From positions 99,033,785 to 99,097,784 of the forward strand of contig CM035807.1 of assembly GCA_020466095.1 (NCBI GenBank): 64,000 bases of DNA, read 5' to 3'. Positions 1 through 12,279 of this stretch are shown here, piece by piece. A program made the translations under genes and the position numbers. Below the pieces are notes generated by a model. It ran no database searches, was not told the DNA's origin, and saw only the letters and a program-made list of their open reading frames with translations. This DNA comes from Chlorops oryzae (lineage: Eukaryota; Arthropoda; Insecta; Diptera; Chloropidae). How positions within the stretch are numbered: position 1 is the first letter of the stretch; each line of letters opens with the position of its first letter.

Positions 1-761
1 GTACGTAATTATATGCTTTCAATCATGGAAACTGTGCCACACAACTCTGGGCAGTTTTTAAATTATCTGCTCTAATTTCCTTCAATTTTGTGGCTAATTA
101 TTTTTAGTGCTTAGTTCTAGTTTTAAAACCATAAAACCAAAAGAAGAAATGACAGTCGCATCGCGAAACCCGCGATAACTTTCCCGCTTCACGCTTTATT
201 AGAGCAATGAGTAACCAACAACTCGCCTAAGTGCTGTTGCAAAAATAAGGACTAAGAAGAAAAGCTTCAGGCAAAATGTGTTGGGAAAGTACAACAAAAA
301 AAAATAAAACTTTAACTGAAATTTTTGCCTTTATTGCTTGATGATGGTAATAAATGAGTATAAGCACGTTAGGTTTTAAAGCGGTTTCGTATGAGCATTG
401 AAAAGCTCGAAACTTGCAGGACATAACTGTGTGCTCAGTTGCGATTTTTGTTTTTGGCTTCTAAGATCCATAAAAATACTTGCACGAACACACATGATTG
501 CCTCCCAGGCAAGGACGAAAATCTCAACTACTTAACTGCAAAACAATTAAGCTTCGACCCCACAGAATCTCAACTGAATTTCCTTTCCAATTATTAGAAA
601 AAAAAGCATTGGCCAAAAGAACTTCGCATTAATAACCACTTTTCCCAAAAATTTTTCTGGCAACTAACAGAAAAACAAAAAAAAAAAAATTATCGCGCAA
701 AGACCACGTAAGTCTCTTGTGACCTTTTTCTCTTGGTTTGTGCTTTCTAAACATGGCACGG

Positions 762-785
762 CGCAGCACAGCACAGCACAGCACA
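762..785. repeat. (GCACA)n microsatellite
   Basis: About five units of a GCACA/CAGCA pentamer in tandem. A short simple repeat with no sign of function. Confidence 0.7.
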
Positions 786-1029
786 ACGCCTGCACCGTCG
801 CTGCAACAACCTACATTTCCCTCTTCAAATATTTATCGCAGTAATTACTTGGGCATCACCCCCTTTCACACTTAACCCTATTAGGCGAGTGTGCAGAGTG
901 AACATTTTTGCGGATTTTTTATTCGAACCGTTAGCCCCACATGCAGCAAGCTAAGCGGTTTTTGCCACACAGACGTGTATTTACCGCACATAAAGTTTTA
1001 TCGCAAGAGCGCAAGCAAACACGGCGCCC

Positions 1030-1081
1030 GCACCATACCACACCGCACCGCACCGCACCACACCACATCACACCATACCAC
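1030..1081. repeat. Degenerate CACCA/CACCG pentamer array
   Basis: About ten imperfect pentamers of the type CACCA, CACCG and CACAC in tandem. The array produces spurious Thr/His-rich open frames on both strands, which are not genes. Confidence 0.7.
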
Positions 1082-2220
1082 GCGTTAAATGATGTAAACT
1101 TGGCTTCACGCAGCATAAGGCTTTGCTAGCAAATGAGGCATGGAGCGTTAGATAGTTGAAGGCTTACATACGAAATGGTTTAAAGACAAAAGAATTAGTT
1201 TTAGGTAGAAGCACGAAATTCTCGGTCAACATTTCAACTCAGCCAGCTTTAAATGATTGAGAATCAGTCTTAAAGTTAAGTCTAAGCCAGCGCTCATACG
1301 TCCATATGCAATTCATATCACTGCAGTCCAAAATGCTAAGTCGAAATTATTTATGTGCAATATTTTAGCAGAAAATTATCGTTTTCCACATATTGAAATG
1401 CAAGGCGGAATTTTGTTGTGTTGTGTGACAACAAAATTTTCCTTCTCACGTCTCATTTATCCTTGCAGCAGGTGAACTTGACTTCAATGTGCGACGGAAG
1501 AAAAATATTGGTCACATATTTTAAAAAATCCACATTTACTGGTTCATTGCACACTACTCGGTTCACTGGCTGCAACGCATAAAGCATGTGAAGAATTTGC
1601 GCTTGAAACTTTGCTCAAGGTATTTCTCTCCGACTTCCATTCCATTGGTCAGCAGTCAGTTACGAGGGAGGGTCTTTAATTAGATGAAATGTGGAAAAAG
1701 TCACAAAAAATGTGTAGAAAGAGGCTTGTCTGCTTCGTGCCTTGGTCAGAATGTTGTCATCGTTCTCATCTCAGACATTCTTCGCAAAGCGAACGTGAGA
1801 AAATCTCAATTCAAGGCGAACTGCTTGACCTTCAGGAATATACATATATGTATGGGTAATTTCAAACGGACGTGACGGTTACTTTAGCAATTTTAAGTCC
1901 CAAATTGAAGAATGTGGAATGTAGAAAATGTAATTTTGTTTCTAACGATAATCGCGCAGCTCTTCCGGACTTTGAGTCTTATCAATATTTTATGCCAGAT
2001 CAGAACGGCAATTAGATATGTTCGGACGTGACAAAAAGTTTTTTTTTTGAACTTTTTTAATTCTAAAAAGGAAATACCAAAAAACATATGTATTTTTTTT
2101 TCATAGCAAATATAAAATAAAATTTTCAAAATATAAGTACAACTGGCAGCAATGGTTCTTAAAAATCTTATGGGGAATTTTCTCTTTTCTTGCTTTGTTT
2201 CAAGCTACGAATCGTCATAA

Positions 2221-2420
2221 GGAGCATTCCACAGAAAATGATACTTTTGTCCCGTACAAACAGGCCAAAACTAATATAATTACTCAAAAATTTTGGAAAC
2301 GCACCTTATATCCTGTTAAATATCTTAATATGAGTACATTAAAATAATATTTTCATAAAATTAAACATTTAAACATAAAAAATATCATGAATATTATTTG
2401 TCCCGTACGTGGAATGCTCC
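2221..2420. mobile_element. 200-bp miniature inverted-repeat element
   Basis: The ends are inverted copies of GGAGCATTCCAC (left) and GTGGAATGCTCC (right). ATAA, or TAA within it, is duplicated outside each end (2217-2220 and 2421-2424). The motif GTCCCGTAC lies inside both ends. The interior is AT-rich and non-coding, so this is a non-autonomous DNA transposon. The superfamily is unresolved. Confidence 0.7.
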
Positions 2421-2424
2421 ATAA

Positions 2425-4316
2425 ACGAAAAGCTTATGATTACTTAATATTTTTACTTTCTTGGAAAAGCATTTGAAAATCCAAAAGATCAACAAAGCTA
2501 AACGTTTTTTTTCCATTAACACAAACAAGCAATTGACTACTTACTTCTCGATGTTGTTGTGGAAAGACACAATAAGAACGAAAGAAATGTGTTGACACAA
2601 CAAAGTTTTGTGCCTGCAAGAAAGAACAAGAAATAAGCAAGGTGAGAGGTACCACAAGCTAACTGGGTAAAATTTTCAAGTCGTTGAATAAATAAAGAAA
2701 AATGTGGAAACAGATGTTACAACATAGGGAAATGCATGTCCTTCAAGCTACGAAGAAAAGAAAACTTTCAAAACATAACCGCTAAGAAGTCATATGGTTT
2801 TGTTGAAAAACAACTTATTCGTATATGGGTTAATTTGTGTCAAAGTAAATTTTGGATTTGCTAAGTTGAAGTTCAAGTCATTACATACATTATGTAGTTA
2901 AACTTGGGAGTAATTTTGTGGCGAAGGTAGGTTTACTTGTACAACAAACACATCTGTTTCCCTATTTTCCTCAATTGAAATGTGTTCACAATTGGAAAAT
3001 AATTGGAGTTCCTTCAACTGCTCGTTTTACTCTGAGAGTGGGTAATTGTATCATTTTTCTATGGCTTCGAAAAGAACTGTGAACATTTTATATAAGAAAG
3101 TTTGAACAACCAAAAAAACTTGGTTCGCTTTTCGTGAATACATTTGCCTTATAGCCATGAAAGTGATGTCAATTAAAGCTTAATCATTTCTTCAAAACTT
3201 TCAACAATGAAACACTTGTTGCATCCCATTTCTATGCCACTGCCCCTCAATGTTGCGCAACACAATCTCTGAGATACATTTTTGATTCGTGTTGCAACAA
3301 GATGCTGTGCCATTGGAATATGTGGCTGGAGAACCTCGTTTTTAAAATACCGTGAGAGTAAAAATTTGGAGATGTTATTGATGAATTAAGAGAGTGAATG
3401 AATCAAGAAAATTCTCTTCAAATGTAACTCTTACGCGAAATTTCGCTCTTGCTTTCGAAAGCCGCGTTGGAAGAAAAAGCATTCAAAAGAAAAATCCTTA
3501 ACTCAAATTCCGAATTGCAACAGTTCTTTATAAGAACAAACATGAGTGACTTCGGTAAGTGAGAAAGTGCTTTTAAAAATTCCATCGGTCTCAAGCCCGG
3601 TCCTATTTTATTCACTGAAGCGACAATCACAATTTTTTGGACTTAAATTAATCATATAATGCACAATATGCACCGTCGAAACTAGAAGAACAGCCAAACA
3701 TTCCATTAAAATTCTTGTAGCATCTCACTTGTTGGACCATAGTAATATCCCGCTATTCATAACAGCCAGTGAACAGTCCAGTTACCCATGAAAGAATGGC
3801 TATAGACTGCAAAATGGCAATTGGAAGCATTTTGATACAAGACAAGAAAGGCTGGTGTAGTCCGGTCAATCTGGCAATACAATACCCGAAAAACGTAAAT
3901 GAAAAGCCATGGATATTTGTTTGCTTTTTTTTTGAACAGGCCAAAAGATCAGACCCATTAAGATAGAGTATTCTGGAGACATTTATGACAATGAGTTTCG
4001 TATATATGCGGATTACTGTTCAGTCATGAAATGCTTAAGAGATAATTTCCGAGAGCCGCCCTTTTGTCACACCTATTTTTCTAATTTTTGAAACTATGCA
4101 ATTCGGAGGCCCAAATATAAGCTCGAACTTCAAACTTCATCTGAATATGGAGAAAAATTTTGATTTTAGAACCGGTTGCGCGGTGTCCATGGCAGACCCT
4201 AATACTCGAGTTTGTGCTTACTCATGCCTCCGCCAATACGCATACCAAACTTTGCTTGAATAACTCAACTCCTTCGATAAAAATTCTTATACAGACAGAC
4301 GGAAGGAAGAATATAT
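2425..4316. other. Non-coding stretch
   Basis: No gene recognised. The last 250 bp (about 4060-4316) end in an ACAGACAGACGG-type motif like those in dispersed fly repeats, and may be a decayed repeat. Otherwise nothing stands out. Confidence 0.5.
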
Positions 4317-4640
4317 GTTAGGTTAGGTTAGGCTAGATAAGGTTAGGCTAGGTAAGGTTAGGTAAGGCTAGGTAGGTTAGGTTAGGTTGGGTTAGGTTAG
4401 GTTAGGTTAGGTTAGGTTAGGTTAGGTTAGGTTAGGTTAGGTTAGGTTAGGTTAGGTTAGGTTAGGTTAGGTTAGGTTAGGTTAGGTTAGGTTAGGTTAG
4501 GTTAGGTTAGGTAGGTTAGGTTAGGTTAGGTTAGGTTAGGTTAGGTTAGGTTAGGTTAGGTTAGGTTAGGTTAGGTTAGGTTAGGTTAGGTTAGGTTAGG
4601 TTAGTAGTTAGGTTAGTTATGTTAGGTTATGAGAGGTTAG
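4317..4640. repeat. TTAGG pentamer array (SINE tail)
   Basis: A roughly 324-bp array of GTTAG/TTAGG pentamers, nearly perfect in the middle (about 4381-4605) and degenerate at both sides. On the minus strand it reads (CCTAA)n and continues directly from the 3' end of the tRNA-derived SINE at 4641-5160. Two other SINE copies in this window end in short versions of the same tail (CTAACCAACC near 32690 and AATCTAACCC near 48045). The array is therefore best read as an expanded SINE tail. TTAGG is also the telomere repeat of many insects, but higher flies are not known to use it and this copy is internal. Confidence 0.85.
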
Positions 4641-5160
4641 TGTGGCCACTACCAAGGGTGACACACTAAGGCTGAGAACACACCATATTAAACGAAACGA
4701 AACAGAAACAAATCGTTTTCAAAAACAACAGTAAATTGTGTCTTATGAGAGCGAACACATTAGGTTAGTCAAAACGAAACGGCTCGCTCCAGTTCTGTCA
4801 AAAACGAAACAGAAATGAAAAACTTCATATCAAAAAACACTTCAGAAAATTTTCTGATTCATTTCTGAAGCGTTTTTTTATATGAAGTTTTTCATTTCTG
4901 ACAGAACTGGAGCGAGCCCCTAAGAAAGAAAAGGATTTTTCTTGACTAACCAAACGAAAAGGTTTCGTTTGATCTGGTGTGTTCTCAGTCTTAGGCCTCA
5001 GTTATGGGTCCGTTGTGATGCCACAATTAATGGGAAGACAAAGCAAAACCGAAACAGAAAAAATGGCAAAAACATCCACGGCCTGAGCTGGGAGTTGAAC
5101 CCAGAGTCTATCGCTTCGAAAGTTGGAATCTCAACCAAACCCGGCATAGAGGCCGACATG
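4641..5160 (-). mobile_element. tRNA-derived SINE, interrupted
   Basis: Read on the minus strand, the head at about 5157-5080 is tRNA-like, with a B-box-like GGGTTCAACTCCC (about 5089-5105, reverse complement). An unrelated body follows, then a conserved 3' block that reads GTGTGTCACCCTTGGTAGTG before the CCTAA tail. The same head, body and 3' block occur on the plus strand at 47868-48050, which defines the family. A foldback element at 4669-4991 splits this copy near its 3' end. The open frame at 4942-5220 on the plus strand is a by-product of the SINE. Confidence 0.8.
4669..4991. mobile_element. 323-bp foldback MITE inside the SINE
   Basis: The ends are inverted copies of AGGCTGAGAACACACCA (right end AGACTGAGAACACACCA) flanked by TA. 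A long internal inverted repeat follows: the arm starting GGCTCGCTCCAGTTCTGTCA at 4781 pairs with the arm ending at about 4918, giving a stem of roughly 60-65 bp around a short centre near 4850. No coding sequence is present. It interrupts the SINE 3' block, so it is younger than the SINE. Another end of the same family lies at 17480-17513. Confidence 0.85.
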
Positions 5161-5175
5161 GAAGGATATAGCTAT

Positions 5176-8100
5176 GTATTATTCCACACTCGCATGCAAG
5201 TGATCCTTACCTTTACATAAACATAACAAACATTAAAGCCTTATCGAATTACTTCGACACCGTTTGAATAGATTTAGTTCTATATCATATCCCTTTTTTA
5301 TGTAGTCATTTTTGTACCGAACCAGAAAAAACTGACAACGTTTAAAAAATACTTGAATGTTTAAAGCAAAAAAATAAAAAACCCAATTTTTTAAAAGTTT
5401 ATTAAAAATTCAAACACCGATAATTGAATTGAACGTGGTGCATAAATCAACGTAACTTGTGCCCTTCACATTTGTGTTTTAAGTATTTTTTGTATTTTTT
5501 ATTTTAATTTAATTTGTCGTTTGAACCCTCGTTATATTGAATGGTCAGCTTGATTTACATGAAAGTGCATACACAGTGTTTCAAATTATTTAGTACTCTT
5601 TTGTTTGCTGTATTTTATGCTTTCATATAATATTTTTTTGGGAGAGAATGGCGATTACTACAGCTTGGCCAATAAATACTTGAAAATGAAAATTAAGAAA
5701 AAAAAGTAAAAACGAAAGCCGTTAAAAAAAATTCAACGTAAAAGATTTTTGATTCGACTGAAGACTGAATTTTTTTTGTACAATGCAGAAAGTCAAGGGA
5801 ATAAATTAAAAAATTTGGTTCATACCTTTTGCTTGTATTATTTTCATGTTAACAGCAAATAACTTTTAAAAGCACTATCAATGTCCTGTTCGAAAAAGAA
5901 AATAGTTCTTAAACACCCGAGGAACGAAATGAGTCCTTAATTAAAGCTATCGTCTCATATTTTACTGATAGTTTTAAATTACTGACAATGGTGATGCCCG
6001 CAAAAGGGAAAACCTTCGTAAAAAAGCCACTCTCAGCACGTTTTAGAATTTATTTCCTCCGATGTTATCAAGTGATATGGGTGCATGATGGTAAAGTACT
6101 TTTACCACATCGATGTCACATGAAATGTGACACAGCGCAACCACTTGGATGTTCAACAAAGAACACATACAGTTTCACTGCTCTGCTCATATGCTCGTTT
6201 GCCCGTTCATATGTAGTTCACAGCTTGGTGCTTTCTTTTTTTTTTTTTTTTTTTGAAAATTGTTCGAACTGCTCAAGCGCTGCACTTTTTGACACATTAG
6301 CAGCACGAGCTTCTCTGGCGTTGCAATCGTCGCTTGCAGCAAATTTGTCTCAACTTTCCTTGGCTGCTTTCCTTGCCTTTGCGAATATTTTCGTAAAATT
6401 TTTCAAGATGTGTACACGTTGGATTATAAAGTCGCTTGTAGCTTTGAGGTGCTGCTGTGAATGACATTTTACATCGCATACTATTTTACATGCACTTAAG
6501 AATAACATTTCGTTTCATTCTGAGCGGGTGAAACTGCTCCTAGAGGCTCCGCAGGCTTGCCTAACTGCCTGCCTAGCTGCCTGACTGCTTTATTGCTATT
6601 CAAATCACGTTGCTGCTCACATACAAATTTGCATGTTTATTTTGACTGCTGCACATATGCGTTCAAAATCACTATTAATACACGCAAACGCGTCAGCATA
6701 TGCTGCAAAGTATCGGATGCTACCTACGAGAAAATGGTCGCATGAGAAGAAATATGAATCGAAATTGCATCGTGGGTGTTTCTCATTTATGTGAGTATTT
6801 TCAATAAGCAGCAGTTATTGATTGAGTCGAACAATACCAAGTGTGACGTGTGAAAAACTACTTATGCAAGTTAAGTGTCGACGTGAACATGCGAGAAGTC
6901 ACGGGCGCCATTTCGCTCATTTGAATTTCAATTTTAGCCCGAAGCTCGAACACCTAAAACAATTAAGCAATTCACAAAGTCTTCTAAAATCACTTTTAAA
7001 TAAATCCCCTACTAGAATCCGTATTTTTAGCTCTAGAAATACCCACTGTAGCTGGGGATAAATTTGAAAGGATCTGAGAAGACTTTGTGAGTCGCCTCAA
7101 TAGTTTGCCGTTTTTAAGTTTATAGCAGAAGAAGATAGATTGGGTCACAATCTATTTGATGAATCATAAATGCTCGATCGATCAACTGCTGATTTGATTC
7201 AATAGAAAATTTTAACACAAAGCTCAACGCTACTCAAAAAGATCTAATTAAAAATAAGGTATAAAAAGTTTGTTTGAGAAAAGTCACTGGCTGAAGGAGG
7301 TTTTTGCGCTTTAAATAAATAAAAACTGTATGCTTTAGAGTAGAAAATTTCCTTTTTTTTCGTTTAATTTTCGCTTTGTAAAAGCAACGAAAACCCACAA
7401 CACCAAAGCCGCCCAGAGCAGCGTATACGTAACAAACCTGGATTCACAAATACAGCAGCAACATACGGACGTTGAACAGTTTTTTTTTTGTTTACATATA
7501 AAAGAAAGAGAGCTGGGTTGAATTTGAAATGAAATAGTTTTTATTTATATAGATAGCAAAATTTTTCGCCTTTTTGTTGTCGGCATTTGGCTTCGAATTC
7601 TTTCAGGCTTGAATTTTATAATATGGGTTCAAATTTTTTATAAATATTATTTCCATGAAATTTCGTGGCATGTTTTTCTTCATACGGTCAACAAACAAAA
7701 CCAATCCTTTTCAACGCATATAATACGAACGACTAAGTAGAGTGGCTTCAATTCTGAAGCAGAATGTGTAAAAATTCATGGGATTATAAGTATTCGAGAG
7801 CTACAGTATGGAAAATTCCTATTCGTAAACCCTATTTTTTCCGAGAAAAATCTATGTTTTACCTCTTTAACAAAGAAAAATTGAATCGAAAAGCAAGAAT
7901 TTTCTATCATTCTTGTGAAAATAGGACGATTTATTTCAATATTGTTTACTTTATTTCGAAAATACATCATTCATTTTACTTAAATGCTTAAATTTACTGT
8001 TAAGAAAATGAATTTCAATGCACCTGTGGGTTGATAATGAATTTCTATTTTTGCTTTGAGAGTATGTCCAACATTTAATGCAACCATTTTATACACACAC

Positions 8101-8600
8101 ACTCACACAACAAACATTTCTTTATTTAAATGAGTTTTCTGGCAAGTCATTTATTACGTTTTCCTTCTTGTTTTTATGAAGACTTTGTCAAATCTTTAGT
8201 AACACACCTGCGCATGTCATGGCACGTCAAGTGCTTTTTATGGAAGCTTGCCTTCATTTATCAAAAATGTTTCATGCAAAAAAAAAAAGCCACAAATACA
8301 AAGTTCTTTGAATAAGTGAAAATTGTTGTTGTTGTTTTTATTGCCATCCTTACTTTTTATAGAGTCTACATGCCAAGACCAGCTCATCCAATAACCTGAA
8401 TGTTAGGTACGTGGTAAACTTTTTTCGAACCAATATAAGCAATTGTTTTAGTTCACTTCTTCAAAGTAAAAGTCCTGTCATAAAATAGGGTAAGTTGTGG
8501 AAAATTCTTTGATAGTCATGCTAAAAGTTCACACAATATTTGCATATTCCAATCGATAACTAATATGGGTGAAAAAAAAATATAAGTATATATAATAATC
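5176..8600. other. Non-coding stretch
   Basis: No gene recognised. The longest frame (5988-6464, plus) contains a run of phenylalanine from a T-tract and looks accidental. No inverted-repeat element was found. Confidence 0.5.
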
Positions 8601-8699
8601 AGGCATGCTCTAGAAATCGAATCGAAATAGATAAAATTTCTATTGAAATCACATTGATTTCGAAATTTTTTATTCGGATTCGAATTCTAGAGCACGCCT
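8601..8699. mobile_element. 99-bp palindromic miniature element
   Basis: The ends AGGCATGCTCTAGAA (left) and TTCTAGAGCACGCCT (right) are inverted copies with one mismatch, and similarity continues inward through a TCGAAT motif to give arms of about 28 bp. The element is followed directly by an AAT microsatellite at 8700-8721. Probably a very short MITE; no clean target duplication can be read because of the AAT repeat. Confidence 0.6.
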
Positions 8700-8721
8700 T
8701 AATAATAATAATAATAATAAA
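8700..8721. repeat. (AAT)n microsatellite
   Basis: Seven TAA/AAT units in tandem, directly after the palindromic element. Confidence 0.8.
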
Positions 8722-10209
8722 ATTCAACTACTCGGAGTATTTAAAATTTAATTAATGTGGTAGAAAATCACTTGGAACTATATTCGATTTTGGTATTCAT
8801 TCTGCACTTAAGCGTTGCATAAAGTTTCATTGAAGGATCGACGATTTCCGTAATTCCGTCCAACTGATGCAGATTGAAATCCATTTCAATCTAAATTGGC
8901 TTAAGCCAACGAGTGCCGATAAAACTTTCTACACTCCGAAGCCGTACTCTGCTCATAGATTACCACTTAAGACCTTAATTGAAATTAGTTTTCCAACTGC
9001 TCGAGTCAAAGGAGCAAGTGATGACGCCGAGGACGAAACGAGTAAATAGACAGACAACTGCGAATGCAACTGGAAAAAGGGAATCACCAGGATTAGAGGC
9101 TTTATGTTGATAGCTCGTAAAAGTGCATCATGTAAACTCTTACTTTACGGCTCATGCTTTCATCTTTTAATACTAGAACTAGGAATGCTTGGGCAGTTTA
9201 AAACATGTTTTTTTTTTTTTGTTCCCTAAGAAGACGCAAGTTTTAAGCTTAAAGGATGAGGAGTCTTTCGACATCATTTGAAATCGTAAACTGAAATAAA
9301 CGGAGAGCTACTGGGATGGAGTGAATTCTTTGAATTGCTGATTATCGGTTTCCAGTGAAATGAAATAATGTTACGTTTTTTCAAACATTCATTGCCATTT
9401 TTCCATGGTCAAGAATATGGGAATTTATGGAGAAAAGCACTTACAAATAGGATGATATGATAATTAACACTTTCGAGATCCAGATGAAAGCTGAGAACGG
9501 TGGAGATTTTTCCTTTTAATTATCGTATTGGATTTTTTTTTTTTTTGAACGTTTATTTTAAATACTTAATTGCTAAATATTGAAAGCGTTTGGAATTCAA
9601 AACTGAATGAAAGGACATTTGTCTTAAATAATTAAATGTTAACAAGACAAGCCAACTTTATTTTCGATCTGAGCAGTTAAGAAACGTCTTAAGTGACAAG
9701 AAATATTTTAATGAAAGGATTCATAAAGTATTTAATTGCATTTGACATATCGAAATTGTATAAAGCTTAAAAAGCAATAAATATTTAAAGAGAATTTATC
9801 CATTTCAGTTTTGTTGTTACCGCAACATTCAATTGCACAAATGTCTAAATGGCATTCAAGTGACATTTTCAACTATCTTTAGAATGTGAAGAGCGAAAAA
9901 TGAATTTACGGCTTCGTCACCACAATCGAATCTTTGATGGAGTTGCAAGCCTAATTTCGGTTAAATTTGGATGGAATAATTGACCATAAGTTCGCCATGA
10001 GGGCTTTAAAGAAATTTATTTCAAATGAGGGCACAAGCAGAGAGAGAGAATGAGAAAGAAAGAGAGAGTGCCTGTGTGTCTGTCTGTAACACAAAACTCA
10101 CACATCGTGCAAGACTACATATCTATTGCAACCAATAAATTTGTATGATTTTTGTGAATGTATTGTAAATTAAACTTCAAAAATTGTAAAAAATTTCCAC
10201 GCCAAATCA
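8722..10209. other. Non-coding stretch
   Basis: No gene or transposon recognised. Contains T-tracts and a GA-rich patch at about 10037-10070. Confidence 0.5.
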
Positions 10210-10762
10210 TCTGTCATCGCTGTGTCAAGAAACTTTCTTTCATACAACAAAATTTGCAATCACGTTTTTGTAGGTGAAGTTTTTTTTTTTCATTTTAAAA
10301 CCGCCGCGGCAAAATGCTGCAGAGTCATGCGTAACACAAACTTTCTATCATAATGCACAACCTTTACAGGCGTTTTATGTAAATCGCTTATACATCCTCG
10401 TATACTTACGGTTGTTGTTACGAGAGCCTTAAAAATTATAAAGATAATTTAAACAAATTCTCATCTTCATCGCTGTGTCCACAACTACTTGTACTCATTT
10501 CCTTACCGAAACAAAATTTGAAATCATGTTTTTGTAGGCCAAAATGCTGCACACAGAAGCGATGAGCAGTAACACACTTTCTATGCGATAATGCACACAC
10601 CTTTAGCCGAGCGTGGCCGTTTTATAGAGTAAACGCCTACCACCACAATACAAAGTACCCGGGGTTGTGGGGTGTTCATCCGGTACGCTGCCTTCTATCT
10701 CTACTAAAGCTACATTGTAAGCTATTAGTAAACAGGTCGCTTATAATCTCGTATACTTTGTA
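10210..10762. repeat. Diverged direct duplication
   Basis: Two diverged copies of a unit of about 200-290 bp lie in direct orientation, at about 10210-10412 and 10465-10762. In order, both hold a block around CATCGCTGTGTC, a block around GTTTTTGTAGG, AAAATGCTGCA, ACTTTCTAT followed by ATAATGCACA, and CGCTTATA followed by CTCGTATACTT. The second copy is interrupted by extra sequence. Not coding; origin unknown. Confidence 0.6.
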
Positions 10763-10790
10763 GGCGGTAGGCACTGTTGGCCGCTGGGGC

Positions 10791-10808
10791 CAAGAGAGAG
10801 TGAAAGGA

Positions 10809-10839
<31 letters not shown>

Positions 10840-10840
10840 T
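10791..10840. repeat. (GA)n-rich microsatellite
   Basis: An imperfect GA dinucleotide run of about 50 bp. Confidence 0.75.
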
Positions 10841-11398
10841 ATGTTTTGTTTTTAGATATTTCAAAGGGCTTCCAGCCGAAAAGGCTTTGAAAATTTGACT
10901 ACATTTTGGCCGACTAATTAGCTTATGGTATTTTTCCTTTTGACAAATTATCGATTTTTGTGAAATATTGGATACAGGGTTGTAGCAAGGGGTGTTATGC
11001 ACAAAATTACCTCTTTACAGAAAAATTATTAAAACCTCGTGTAAATGTACTGAAGAGAATAAAAATCCCCTGAGTCCCGAATTCCTCTCGATGGGCTTGA
11101 TTGAAAAGAAAACATATAAACTATATGTTTGCGGTCTCGAATCATCACTTCGAAAATTTGCGCTAATACTGAAACTCTGTCGTTTGAACATATGTTTGCA
11201 CCAAACTAAAATTTAAATCCATGTCAAATGACACATTTGATAATTGCAACCATTTTTGAAGCACATCTGATTCGAGCTGTCAACATATAATTAGAGTTAA
11301 TGTTGTAATATTGTCAGTGATGGAAGCCGTCATCGAACCGAAATGCGGTTTATGCGAAGTTGATTATGTATTTCAGTTTGAAATTCAATTCGTTGTGC
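10841..11398. other. Non-coding stretch
   Basis: Nothing recognised between the GA repeat and the palindromic element pair. Confidence 0.5.
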
Positions 11399-11919
11399 CG
11401 CACAGTGGTTATTTGGTGGCAAAAAGTCAATTTTTCGACCAATTTATTTCAAAAAATGAATAATGTGGTTTTGTAGAGGATATAGATTAAATAAGAGAAA
11501 TCCATAAATATTATTTTTCAAAAGATATTAGTTTTACTTGGAAAACCAGAAGGAAGTCACATAAATTTTAAAGGGCAATAATTGAATAAGATTTTCATTC
11601 GATTCAGTATTGCATTAATGTAAAAGAAAATCACTCCTAATATCCAAATGGTTTTTTAAAGGGATATATTTATAGTATTTAGTCAGTGGATTCGCCGAAG
11701 GATTCAGTTGGATACGATAAACGGTTTAAAAGTTAGGCGGAAATGCAAATGGCTCTATGAAATACGATGGCGATTGTAATGACAGTCATTGATGGTTTAG
11801 ATGAATCTTCGCTTTTTCTCTTAATTCCATTAAAATCCAGCTCGTTGCTAAGTTCCATAATTCTAACAGCAGTCCTTCTAATTTTTTTCAAGAAATGTAT
11901 GAAGCCTAACCACTGTGCA
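11399..11919. mobile_element. 521-bp TIR element, left copy of an inverted pair
   Basis: Bounded by CGCACAGTGG on the left and CCACTGTGCA on the right. The whole copy matches, in inverse orientation, the copy at 12280-12804, with scattered substitutions and small indels. No conserved coding sequence. Together the two copies form a large imperfect palindrome with a 360-bp spacer. It could be one foldback transposon or two insertions of one family; ends of the same type bound 50255-51309. Confidence 0.75.
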
Positions 11920-12279
11920 GCGGTACACTGACCTAAAAGTTGAGAGTCCCTGCGTTACATCGACAGCAAATTCTGTATATTTTGCATACACACGCCTTGT
12001 TCGGTCTATTGGCTTAGATTTCAAAATATTTGTTAGATCAATCGATCGAAATCCAACAATTGAAACCGATTTTTGGTTTAAGTGCAAAAGAACAAAAATA
12101 AATTGTAATGACTGAAATATAGTCTGATGAAGCTCATCGGCCACGGGGGTCGAAATTGGAAATACATGTTGCGGTAAATGCGCTTGCGGAAAGCAACAAT
12201 AAGTTACATACATATATGAACATTTATTGCAATTGATGGAGGTTTTTGTTTTAATATAATGTACTGAAAATTTCAACGG
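11920..12279. other. 360-bp spacer of the palindrome
   Basis: Sequence between the two inverted copies. A 158-codon minus-strand frame (11878-12354) runs through it and into both arms. The protein has no recognisable motif and is probably accidental. Confidence 0.5.

Larger units (their letters stand above)
1..2216. other. Non-coding AT-rich stretch
   Basis: No gene recognised. Open frames here are short and overlap low-complexity sequence. The stretch holds two short pentamer repeats (listed separately) and a small hairpin at 1409-1438, with an 11-bp perfect stem AATTTTGTTGT and an 8-nt loop. Confidence 0.6.

Noticed and set aside
891..1129. His/Thr/Arg-rich frames on both strands
   Set aside because: They are produced by the CACCA/CACCG pentamer array.
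4317..4640. Telomere or subtelomere
   Set aside because: The TTAGG array abuts a SINE 3' end, lies inside ordinary sequence, and higher flies are not known to use TTAGG telomeres.
4942..5220. 92-codon plus-strand frame
   Set aside because: It is the antisense of the SINE head and body.
5988..6464. 158-codon plus-strand frame
   Set aside because: It contains a run of Phe from a T-tract, has no recognisable domain, and no promoter or splice context.
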